A stretch of DNA of 64,000 nucleotides from Porticoccus litoralis (GTDB lineage Bacteria; Pseudomonadota; Gammaproteobacteria; Pseudomonadales; Porticoccaceae). This document shows, piece after piece, positions 7,719-14,576 of the stretch (position 1 is the first letter of the stretch; each line of letters opens with the position of its first letter). A model generated the notes under the pieces. The model was not told the DNA's origin and searched no databases. It saw only the letters and a program-made list of their open reading frames with translations. Position numbers and translations under genes: made by a program. The DNA is taken from the NCBI RefSeq assembly GCF_030676955.1, contig NZ_JAUUUU010000002.1:310001-374000 (forward strand), written 5' to 3'.

Positions 7719-8448
7719 TGATGACGAAATAAAAGCACATCTTGAAGCTGCTGGTCGTGATTATGTTATCGATGTTCGTGTGCGTGCATACGACGAGGCT
7801 ATACTCCTATATATTCCGCGAGAGAGAGTGGCACCTAAGGTTAAACAGGGTTTTACGTCATTTCGACAAATAAAAAATCTACAAAAACACTTGGGTGAAT
7901 ATTTTTCCACTGTCGTTGATGTCATATTTATGAAATCAGAATCCCATTCTGATTTAGAGGCAGGTTTTTTTCAGTTGTTAAATAGGCGGTTTAATGATCG
8001 ATTAAAGTCAATGTACATCTCATTTTCAGGAGAAAAGGTGATTGATTCATGGATTGAGGTGAAGGAGTTGGATGACTTATTGAAAGCCCAAATCTCGGAG
8101 CACTTCTCTGAACTTTTAGCTGGTACGGATCTGATTTTAGGAGAGATTCAGTGGGTTGGTTCAAAAGTTAACCTGCCATCAACTCCTGCACTTTTGAGAT
8201 TGATAAAAATACTACAGCCGGTAGAGCTTGGTTATCTCTCAAAATCGCTCAAAGAAAATTATGACTCAGTAGACGAGAAATGGCTGAAGAAGACTCTGGA
8301 CAATCTGAGGCGAAAGGGCGTTCTGCATTGGCAAAAGCCAGGAAGCTACACATTGACAGCAGATTCGTTAAATTTTGTGCCTGCAGGTACGCGCAGGTCG
8401 AGCTCTGACATAGATAGAGCGCTTGCATTAGGGAGGCGTAAGTGGTGA
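7711..8448 (+). CDS. Winged-helix protein, probable retron accessory protein
   Basis: The protein has 245 residues. The TTG at 7711 sits six bases after AAGGAGG (7698-7704), which decides the start over TTG 7705. The N-terminal half is a mixed alpha/beta region with 'FTSFRQIKNLQKHLGEYF' followed by strands ('VVDVIFM', 'SMYISFSG'); I cannot name it. The C-terminal part ('LLRLIKILQPVELGYLSKSL', then 'KKTLDNLRRKGVLHW' and a 'GSYTLT' wing) is a winged helix-turn-helix. It starts inside the HEPN gene and ends ten bases before the retron a1 repeat. By analogy with other retrons it may bind the msDNA or hold the effector inactive; this is inference. Confidence 0.6.
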   Translation: MLDDDEIKAHLEAAGRDYVIDVRVRAYDEAILLYIPRERVAPKVKQGFTSFRQIKNLQKHLGEYFSTVVDVIFMKSESHSDLEAGFFQLLNRRFNDRLKSMYISFSGEKVIDSWIEVKELDDLLKAQISEHFSELLAGTDLILGEIQWVGSKVNLPSTPALLRLIKILQPVELGYLSKSLKENYDSVDEKWLKKTLDNLRRKGVLHWQKPGSYTLTADSLNFVPAGTRRSSSDIDRALALGRRKW

Positions 8449-8457
8449 AATGCTCGT

Positions 8458-8626
8458 CAGGAGCGGCGGTTCCAACTCGTGAGGGTGTGTATCATGCCCG
8501 CTTGCGAAGGCTAGGCATAGAAGGTCGGTGGAACAAAGTCCATCGCTCCTTCGAATCGATGGACTTTGTTCCACCGAGATTAAAGAAACTTATTGAGACT
8601 GTGCCGTGTTAGCCCCGCCGCTCCTG
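8458..8626 (+). ncRNA. Retron msr-msd RNA (reverse-transcribed template)
   Basis: A perfect 12-bp inverted repeat (a1 'CAGGAGCGGCGG' 8458-8469; a2 8615-8626) encloses about 145 bases, the layout of a retron non-coding RNA. Inside, 8525-8545 pairs perfectly with 8557-8577 (21 bp, 11-base loop CTCCTTCGAAT), the long msd stem. Between a1 and this stem is a shorter hairpin (ATGCC 8494-8498 with GGCAT 8514-8518, enclosing CTT-GCG-AAG), which fits the msr part. It lies directly between the accessory genes and the reverse transcriptase. The a2 repeat overlaps the first codons of the RT frame. The branching G and the exact msd ends cannot be set from sequence alone. Confidence 0.85.
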
Positions 8627-9568
8627 GTTTCTTATTCTTCACTTGAAGACTACCTATCAGCGCTATCCCCTGAGATGCGAGAAATGTACGAAGAAAAAAT
8701 TCGTGCGCTCGTTGATCATCAGTTGCCGCCAGTGGTCTCATCTCGCTGTTTGTCTGTATTATTTGGTTATTCCACCAAATTTGTTAATGCGTTGGCGTTA
8801 AGAAACTACAAGTATTATCGTGAGTTCACGATAAGAAAGGGGAATAAGCGGCGAAAAATCCAGGCCCCCCGTGTGGCTCTTAAAGTTATCCAGAAATGGT
8901 TTGCCCATCATTTGGCAAATACACTGCCAGTCGAAGATTGCGTGTACGGTTTTGTATCTGGGCGTTCGGCGGTTGATGCGGCCTCTCGGCATTGCGGGGC
9001 TTCTTGGGTTTATTCAGTAGACATAGAAAACTTCTTTCCTTCAACAGAGGATGATGTCGTCGTAGAGGCGCTTAAGGGCTTAGGTTATTCGGAAAAAGGG
9101 GCAAGGTTGATTACCTGTTTGTGTTGTTACGGTAGCTATCTTGGGCAGGGGGCGCCATCAAGTCCAGTGCTTTCAAATTTAGTAATGACTCCAATTGATG
9201 TTCAGCTAAAGAGTGTTGCTGATGAGTTGGGTATAACTTTAACTCGTTATGCTGATGATATTGTTTTTTCTGGGCGGGAAGACTTTCCAGAAGAGATACG
9301 TCTCAGAGTCGAAAAAATATTTTCTGGTACTGGTTGGAGATTGTCTGCTAATAAGGAGTATTTGGCCGAGGCTAAAAATGGCCAAAGACTTAAAGTTCAT
9401 GGATTGCTTGTAAATGGTGAAGTGCCGAGGCTTACGAAAGGCTATCGGAATCGAATACGTGCATATAAGCATTTGATCGCGACAGACAAGGTGAAACCTG
9501 AAGATAGGCGCAGAATTATAGGTCATATTAAATTTGCTGAATCAGTAGAAGGCTGGAAGCGTAAGTAG
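8606..9568 (+). CDS. Retron reverse transcriptase
   Basis: The enzyme has up to 320 residues. It would use the adjacent RNA as primer and template to make branched msDNA. RT motifs are clear: 'YKYYREFTIRKGNKRRKIQAP' in parts (RT1), 'VYGFVSGRSAVDAASRH' (NAxxH-like region), 'VYSVDIENFFPS' (first catalytic Asp), 'GQGAPSSPVLSNLV' (RT4) and 'RYADDIVFS' with YADD at residues 215-218. The thumb-proximal Y region reads 'LKVHGLLVNGE', so the usual VTG is VHG. The GTG start at 8606 lies before the a2 repeat; ATG 8673 or 8685 is a realistic alternative because the a2 repeat covers the first codons. The length is normal for retron RTs. Confidence 0.92.
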   Translation: MLAPPLLVSYSSLEDYLSALSPEMREMYEEKIRALVDHQLPPVVSSRCLSVLFGYSTKFVNALALRNYKYYREFTIRKGNKRRKIQAPRVALKVIQKWFAHHLANTLPVEDCVYGFVSGRSAVDAASRHCGASWVYSVDIENFFPSTEDDVVVEALKGLGYSEKGARLITCLCCYGSYLGQGAPSSPVLSNLVMTPIDVQLKSVADELGITLTRYADDIVFSGREDFPEEIRLRVEKIFSGTGWRLSANKEYLAEAKNGQRLKVHGLLVNGEVPRLTKGYRNRIRAYKHLIATDKVKPEDRRRIIGHIKFAESVEGWKRK

Positions 9569-9802
9569 TGAAATTTTTGATTAAATAAATCCGGCGCGGT
9601 AACAGTAAAATTTTTCTCACACATAATTTTTTGGGGCTTTGGGGAAGACTAAATACTATAAGAGTCTGATCTTGGTTGTGAACAAACTTTGAATGAGGAC
9701 CAGGATTAAATAACCACACCACCCACCGAATAGATTTCCCATCGTCCATCGTCCCTAATTCTCGCACTATGTCCCGTAACAACTCACGGGAGCAGCAGTG
9801 CC
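9569..9802. other. Non-coding junction between retron and conjugation genes
   Basis: This stretch of 234 AT-rich bases has no convincing gene, hairpin terminator or repeat. It marks the right edge of the 5.3-9.6 kb insertion: base composition returns to the ICE-core style at the RAQPRD gene. A promoter for the downstream conjugation genes would be expected here, but I see no convincing -35/-10 pair. Confidence 0.5.
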
Positions 9803-10105
9803 ATGAAACGCCATCTCTGGCTACCTTCTTTTCTGGTTATCGGGTTATTAACCCCGCCGATCACATTGGCGGATACCGGCGCCGAGCGCGAAGCGCTGGC
9901 AGAAATTATCCACGACCTGAATGCCCTTGAGGCAGCTATAAAACAGGCCGAGGCGAATGCCAATCCGGACGCTCGAATTCGCTTTCGTTATGACTGGCTG
10001 CGTCAGGATCTGAAGCAGATCAAGGACGGCATCCAGTCACACATCGACTCCCCCCGTGCTCAGCCTCGTTCATTTCCGCCATTGCGCGGCGATTACCGTC
10101 GATAG
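9803..10105 (+). CDS. RAQPRD family ICE protein (TIGR01690)
   Basis: The protein has 100 residues with an N-terminal signal peptide ('LWLPSFLVIGLLTPPITLAD'). It is helical ('REALAEIIHDLNALEAAIKQAE'), followed by 'RIRFRYDWLRQDLKQIKDGI' and the family-naming C-terminal motif, here 'RAQPRS' instead of RAQPRD. The family is found only in these ICEs, is periplasmic and has no known activity. It is the first gene of the second half of the transfer operon and normally stands close to the TIGR03747 gene. Here the two are separated by 4.5 kb of inserted cargo. The next gene starts eight bases after its stop. Confidence 0.9.
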   Translation: MKRHLWLPSFLVIGLLTPPITLADTGAEREALAEIIHDLNALEAAIKQAEANANPDARIRFRYDWLRQDLKQIKDGIQSHIDSPRAQPRSFPPLRGDYRR

Positions 10106-10113
10106 GTTTCGTC

Positions 10114-10344
10114 ATGAACGCCGCACAACAAACAGCTTTTCAAGCCGGTTCCGGTATTACCCCAGCCACCATGCTGACGGCCATCGCGTCGATGATCCTG
10201 GTGCTGGCGTTTGTCTGGGTGATCTGGGTTGCCATCGGCACCTTTCGGGCCTGGCAGGAAGGTCAGGCCACCGTGTTTGACCTGACCTGGAGCACCCTGC
10301 GGGCAAGCATTGTGTTGATGGTATTGGGTTTCTATTTGCGGTGA
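10114..10344 (+). CDS. TIGR03758 family ICE membrane protein
   Basis: The protein has 76 residues with two membrane helices: 'MLTAIASMILVLAFVWVIWV' and 'ASIVLMVLGFYLR', separated by 'FRAWQEGQATVFDL'. Size and layout match the small PFL_4701-like proteins of this ICE class, which have the look of prepilin/TraA-like or VirB3-like inner-membrane components. It follows the RAQPRD gene by eight bases. The role is inferred from conserved position. Confidence 0.85.
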   Translation: MNAAQQTAFQAGSGITPATMLTAIASMILVLAFVWVIWVAIGTFRAWQEGQATVFDLTWSTLRASIVLMVLGFYLR

Positions 10345-10444
10345 TTCGATCGAGAAACCCTCACAAGGGCAAGCGGCGGTGCATCGCAGTGGGATGCGGG
10401 GATAGGCCCTATTTTTATCAGCGTTACAGAAGAGGATATTTCTT

Positions 10445-10822
10445 ATGGGTACATCAATTACAGAAAGCGGGTTCAGTAAAACGCCCGTTGCCATTCGCAG
10501 GCCGCTATTGGCAATCGCCGTGGCGCTTTTCCCACTGCCGCTCTGGGCGGCATTGCCGACACCCGTCGCGCCGAGTACTGCGCCGCCGGCGGGTGACTGG
10601 ATCGGCTTAATTCAGGGCTATATCAAAGATGGCGGTCTCGTACTGGGGCTGGCAATTGCGGTACTGGGCTTTCTTTGGATTGCTTACCTTGGCTTCGCCA
10701 AATTTAACGAAGCCCGCCAAGGCAAGGCGGAATGGGCTGAAGTGGGTGTGCTGGGCATTGTCGGAGCGATTGTGCTGATCTTTGCCAGTTACCTGCTTAC
10801 AGAAGCCGCAGGCGTCATCTGA
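10445..10822 (+). CDS. TIGR03745 family ICE membrane protein
   Basis: The protein has 125 residues. A signal/anchor ('LLAIAVALFPLPLWAA') and a Pro/Ala-rich linker are followed by two membrane helices ('GGLVLGLAIAVLGFLWIAYL' and 'VLGIVGAIVLIFASYLLTEA'). This is the layout of pilin-like (VirB2-type) subunits, and the family (PFL_4702-like) is a candidate conjugative pilin. The ATG at 10445 follows GAGG at 10433-10436. The 100 bases before it hold no other gene. Confidence 0.85.
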   Translation: MGTSITESGFSKTPVAIRRPLLAIAVALFPLPLWAALPTPVAPSTAPPAGDWIGLIQGYIKDGGLVLGLAIAVLGFLWIAYLGFAKFNEARQGKAEWAEVGVLGIVGAIVLIFASYLLTEAAGVI

Positions 10823-10857
10823 GGTGCTACACACCGAGCGCGGGAGAGGAAAAACCT

Positions 10858-11238
10858 ATGTCTAACTACCATGAAGTCCTGGCGGATCGGCTCAATGCCG
10901 AACCCGCCATTTTTAAGGGTTGCTCATCCTCTGAGCTGGGCATGATTGTGGGGTTGGCCATTGTGATATGGCTGCCCCTCAGTCTGTTACTGGCCTGGTT
11001 GCTGGGTGCCATCACCATGGGTTTTGGTATCGCCGGTGTCGGTGTGGTGGCCACTGTGGTCATTCTGGCGACGCTGTTTCAGCGTATCAAACGCGGCCGA
11101 CCTGAAGGGTACTACCAGCAATGGCTGCGTATCCGTCTGCAGACGATGGGACTGTATCGCACGCCTTGGGTACTGCGCAGCGGGTCCTGGGATATTGGGA
11201 GAACTCACTATGCGCCGCTACCGTCTCGAAATCGATAA
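10858..11238 (+). CDS. TIGR03750 family conjugal transfer membrane protein
   Basis: The protein has 126 residues. 'RLNAEPAIFKGCSSSELGM' opens the protein, then two membrane helices ('VGLAIVIWLPLSLLLAWLLG' and 'GIAGVGVVATVVILATLF'), then a basic tail with 'RIKRGRPEGYYQQWLRIRL'. This resembles the TraL/VirB3-type inner-membrane subunit of conjugation systems, and the family occupies this position in PFGI-1-like ICEs. The start has GGGAGAGG upstream (10841-10848). Its end overlaps the following gene by 29 bases. Confidence 0.88.
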   Translation: MSNYHEVLADRLNAEPAIFKGCSSSELGMIVGLAIVIWLPLSLLLAWLLGAITMGFGIAGVGVVATVVILATLFQRIKRGRPEGYYQQWLRIRLQTMGLYRTPWVLRSGSWDIGRTHYAPLPSRNR

Positions 11239-11887
11239 CGTGCGTTCCCATCTGCGCTCCCTGTGGGTCGTCATCGGTTTACAAGGGTTCATTATTCTGG
11301 CGCTCTGGTTCGGCTGGAGTCAGGCACCCAAACAGTTGCGGGTTTATGTGCCACCCGATCTGCGCTCGGGCGCTGTTTTGGCAGCCGAGGAAGTGCCTCC
11401 AGCGAACGTCTATGCCTTTGCGTTCTACATTTTTCAGCAGCTCAATCGCTGGCCCGAAAACGGCGCAACGGATTACGGCAGTGCAATTTTCCGGATCTCG
11501 CCCTACCTGACACCGCGCTACCGCAATGACCTGATCGCTGACATGGAACTCAAAGCTCGCCGCGGCGAGTTGGCCTACCGGGTGCGCGGTGTCCATGAGG
11601 TTCCGGGGCACGGCTACGAGGAGCGCCGCGTCGATGTGTTGTCGCCCGATGTCTGGATTGTCTGGCTGGATCTGGATCTGCTGGAATCCGTAAAAGGCAT
11701 GACCGTCAAGCAAACCACGATTCGCTACCCGATTCGCGTAGTGCGCCAGGCCATCGATCCGGAAGCCAATCCCTGGGGGCTGGCACTTGATGGCTATGCC
11801 AGTGACGGCCCGCGTCGATTAACCGATGCCGAGCTGGCTGAACCCAGCGTGACTGGCGCCATTACCAATAAGGAATCCCCCCAATGA
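11210..11887 (+). CDS. TIGR03746 family ICE protein (PFL_4703-like, TraE/VirB8-like)
   Basis: The protein has 225 residues. The ATG at 11210 has GGGAGA upstream and starts inside the preceding gene. A longer in-frame opening back to 11006 is only the shadow of that gene. One membrane helix ('SLWVVIGLQGFIILALWFGW', about residues 17-37) is followed by a periplasmic domain with 'QLRVYVPPDL', 'AFAFYIFQQLNRWP', 'ISPYLTPRYRNDL' and 'YPIRVVRQAIDPEANPWGLA'. This matches the bitopic layout of TraE/VirB8 scaffolding subunits. The stop overlaps the next start (ATGA). Confidence 0.9.
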   Translation: MRRYRLEIDNVRSHLRSLWVVIGLQGFIILALWFGWSQAPKQLRVYVPPDLRSGAVLAAEEVPPANVYAFAFYIFQQLNRWPENGATDYGSAIFRISPYLTPRYRNDLIADMELKARRGELAYRVRGVHEVPGHGYEERRVDVLSPDVWIVWLDLDLLESVKGMTVKQTTIRYPIRVVRQAIDPEANPWGLALDGYASDGPRRLTDAELAEPSVTGAITNKESPQ

Positions 11888-12693
11888 ATCCTCGTGATTT
11901 CTGTGCGTCATTGAGTTTGATTGCTTTGCTCGGTCTCTGTTTCCCGTTGCTGTCCTTTGCACAAGTCGATGACGCTGCATTGAGCACTCCGGAACGCGTT
12001 GTCTGGAACAAAGCGCCCATCGCAATTCCATTGGTCGTTGGTGAAGAGCGCCTGGTGCATTTTCCGGATTCGGTGAGCATCGGCTTGCCGCAGTCACTGA
12101 CCTCGTTGCTGCGAAGCCAAAGCATCAACGGCACCCTATACCTGTTGGCTAGGCAAGCCTTTGAGCCCACCCGTGTCATGGTGCGCTCGGAAACCGACGG
12201 CCCGATCTACGTCCTCGATATTTCAGCGGTGCCAGGCGGCGCAGACAGTCGATCATTGTCGGATGTGCAGATACTGCTGGAGTCACCGCAAGATGCTGGT
12301 GCCGATCAGTCGACATCGGACAAGCGATCACAGCCTTTGGGTTATACCGCTTTAACCCGTTATGCCGCGCAACAACTCTATGCGCCAACACGGCTGATCC
12401 CCCGGCAGCCGGGCGTGGTAGCCATACCCGTGAACCCCGAACCGGTCGATCTGGTATTGGGCGGCAAGATCGAAGCCGTGCCGGTTGCTGCCTGGAAGGC
12501 GGGTTTGCGGTACGTCACTGCCGTCAAGCTGATCAATCGTACCCAAAGCCCCGTCGTGCTGGATCCACGCGAACTGCGCGGGTCATGGCTGGCGGCAACC
12601 TTTCAGCACAATCGCCTATTACCCGCTGGCAGTGAGGCCGATACCACAGCCGTCTATCTGGTGTCGGATCGGCGCTTTGATGCGGCCTTTTGA
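11884..12693 (+). CDS. TIGR03749 family ICE protein (TraK-like)
   Basis: The protein has 269 residues with a signal peptide ('LSLIALLGLCFPLLSFAQ'). The mature part begins with 'PERVVWNKAPIAIPLVVGEE', then 'VHFPDSVSIGLPQSL' and 'LYLLARQAFEPTRVMV', and ends in a domain with 'INRTQSPVVLDPRELRGSW'. This is the pattern of secretin-like TraK/VirB9 proteins that form the outer-membrane core of the mating channel; the family (PFL_4704-like) is specific to this ICE class. The ATG overlaps the preceding stop. No anomalies are seen. Confidence 0.9.
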   Translation: MNPRDFCASLSLIALLGLCFPLLSFAQVDDAALSTPERVVWNKAPIAIPLVVGEERLVHFPDSVSIGLPQSLTSLLRSQSINGTLYLLARQAFEPTRVMVRSETDGPIYVLDISAVPGGADSRSLSDVQILLESPQDAGADQSTSDKRSQPLGYTALTRYAAQQLYAPTRLIPRQPGVVAIPVNPEPVDLVLGGKIEAVPVAAWKAGLRYVTAVKLINRTQSPVVLDPRELRGSWLAATFQHNRLLPAGSEADTTAVYLVSDRRFDAAF

Positions 12694-12727
12694 TGTGGCG
12701 CTTTGAGAGAGGATAGGAATCTACCCC

Positions 12728-14164
12728 ATGTCGATGGTCACCAGTAATCGTTTGTTACCACTTCTTGCCGGTTCCGTTGTGCTGATGGCGGTGCTCGTCG
12801 CGGTGAAGTCCTGTTCCCCGAGCGACGAGCAACCCCAGCTGTTGGAAGCCGTGCCACAGGCACCGAAACCGGATGCCGATACACCGGCGGATACCATCAA
12901 GACACTGACGGCCAACGTCAGCGCCATGACCTCGGAGCTCAATGCCCTGCGCCGTGATAACACCGCACTCAAACAGGAAAACCGCGATTTGATCGAAGAC
13001 CGAAAGCAGATCGAAAACAACGTGCTGTCGAGAGTGCAGACAGCTTTGGAGGCAAAACGTATGGATGCCGCGCCAAGCGAAACCACGTCGGCCATCGCCG
13101 CGTTGACGGCGAGGGTGGATTCCCTGGCCAACCGCTTTGGGACGTCATCGACACAGCGGACTTCCACGGGTTCTGATATTCCGGTCGGGCTCGGCCTGGA
13201 TGGTGTCAGAACATCGGCGTCGGAAGCGGAATCACTGGTGTGGGTCAACCCCCTGGAGCTTGCGCCATCGCCTGATGCTGATAAAGAGACGTTGCTTAAC
13301 CGCTTCACTCGCGGCAGCCGCAATGCGTTAGATAGCGCCGGTCCGGAAGTGAAATCGCTGGTAGCGAAAGGATCCGAAGCCCTCAATACCGCTCTGCCGG
13401 TCTACACCGTGCCGCGCAATGCCACTCTGATTGGCTCCACTGGCATGACCGCCTTGGTGGGCAGGGTGCCGATTCAGGGGCAGGTGCGCGACCCCATGCC
13501 GTTCAAGGTGATTACCGGTAAAGAAAACCTGGCCGCCAATGGACTGCGCATACCCGGTATTGAGGGCATGATCTGGAGTGGAACGGCTGTTGGCGACTGG
13601 ACGCTCTCCTGTGTGACCGGGAAATTGGAATCGGTGACCTTCGTGTTCGAGGACGGCACCATTCAGACCATTTCCTCTGATGAAAAGTCCAGTGGCGGCA
13701 ACCAACGGGGTGGTTCCAGTGGAAGCAGCGATAGACCGCTGGGCTGGATCTCCGATGCGCGGGGCATCCCCTGTATCACGGGCGAACGCAAGACCAACGC
13801 TCCCGCATTCCTGACACAACGCATTGGTGTGATGGCCCTCGAAGCCGCCGGTGAAGCGGCAGCACAGGCCGAAACCACAACGCTGATCAATGATTCAGGC
13901 TCGGCCACCAGTGTGGTCTCCGGTGAGACCGGTAAATACGTACTGGGCAAAACCCTGAGCGGCGGTAGCGACGAAGTCGCCCAGTGGTTGCGGGAGCGTC
14001 AGGCACAGAGCTTCGATGCGGTCTTCGTGCCCGCCGGTGTCGAGCTGGCAATCCACGTTGATCATGAACTCCCCATCGATTTCCATTCCAACGGCAGGAA
14101 ACTTCATCATGAAACCAATCCTTTCCAACAAGCGACGATTATCACTGGTTCTGGTCTGGACTAG
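12728..14164 (+). CDS. TIGR03752 family ICE protein (TraB/VirB10-like)
   Basis: The protein has 478 residues. One membrane helix near the N-terminus ('LLPLLAGSVVLMAVLVAV') is followed by a proline-rich stretch and a coiled coil (about residues 58-100, 'LNALRRDNTALKQENRDLIE'). The C-terminal beta-rich domain has 'PVYTVPRNATLIGSTGMTAL' and 'GAVPIQGQ'-like strands. It ends with 'FVPAGVELAIHVDHELPIDF', the antenna/pore region of VirB10-type proteins. It should span the envelope and sense ATPase energy. The lipoprotein gene starts inside its 3' end. Confidence 0.9.
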   Translation: MSMVTSNRLLPLLAGSVVLMAVLVAVKSCSPSDEQPQLLEAVPQAPKPDADTPADTIKTLTANVSAMTSELNALRRDNTALKQENRDLIEDRKQIENNVLSRVQTALEAKRMDAAPSETTSAIAALTARVDSLANRFGTSSTQRTSTGSDIPVGLGLDGVRTSASEAESLVWVNPLELAPSPDADKETLLNRFTRGSRNALDSAGPEVKSLVAKGSEALNTALPVYTVPRNATLIGSTGMTALVGRVPIQGQVRDPMPFKVITGKENLAANGLRIPGIEGMIWSGTAVGDWTLSCVTGKLESVTFVFEDGTIQTISSDEKSSGGNQRGGSSGSSDRPLGWISDARGIPCITGERKTNAPAFLTQRIGVMALEAAGEAAAQAETTTLINDSGSATSVVSGETGKYVLGKTLSGGSDEVAQWLRERQAQSFDAVFVPAGVELAIHVDHELPIDFHSNGRKLHHETNPFQQATIITGSGLD

Positions 14165-14567
14165 CGCCCTGATGGTCGGCTGTGCCAGCACTAAAGAGAC
14201 AGTACTACCGCAGGACGGCCCGACCATGAAGTCCATTTACGATCAGCACATGGTGGATGTTCAGAAGCCAGACCACCGGCGAGTCATCGGTGGTCAGCAG
14301 TTACCGCAATCTGGTATCGACCACTATCAGGGCTTTGTGCGAGAGGCTGCTAATGAAATCGACACGGTATTTCCTCGTCTGCCGAATCCTACGCTGGTGA
14401 TGTATATCTTTCCCCACCTGTCGGGCAGTGAGCGCACCCCGGTACCAGGTTATGTCACCACCTTTCCCTTTTATGAAAAGGTGGAGTACGCCTTGCCGGG
14501 AGAAGTGCCGGGGGAAGTGCCTGGTGAATCGTCCGCAACGGCCAATCACTCGACGTTGGATCAGTAG
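14109..14567 (+). CDS. TIGR03751 family conjugal transfer lipoprotein
   Basis: The protein has 152 residues. The ATG at 14109 is inside the 3' end of the TIGR03752 gene. The lipobox 'SALMVGC' at about residues 19-25 makes this a lipoprotein, probably in the outer membrane, comparable to TraV/VirB7. After the Cys come 'DGPTMKSIYDQHMVD', 'NEIDTVFPRLPNPTLVMYIFPHL' in parts and 'RTPVPGYVTTFPFYEKVEYAL', all typical of the family. A short repeat (PGEVPGEVPGE) lies near the C-terminus. It ends nine bases before the ATPase gene. Confidence 0.9.
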   Translation: MKPILSNKRRLSLVLVWTSALMVGCASTKETVLPQDGPTMKSIYDQHMVDVQKPDHRRVIGGQQLPQSGIDHYQGFVREAANEIDTVFPRLPNPTLVMYIFPHLSGSERTPVPGYVTTFPFYEKVEYALPGEVPGEVPGESSATANHSTLDQ

Positions 14568-14576
14568 GAACGCTTG

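Noticed and set aside
8525..8577. Long perfect hairpin read as a transcription terminator
   Set aside because: No T run follows, and the flanking a1/a2 repeats and the RT gene identify it as the retron msd stem.
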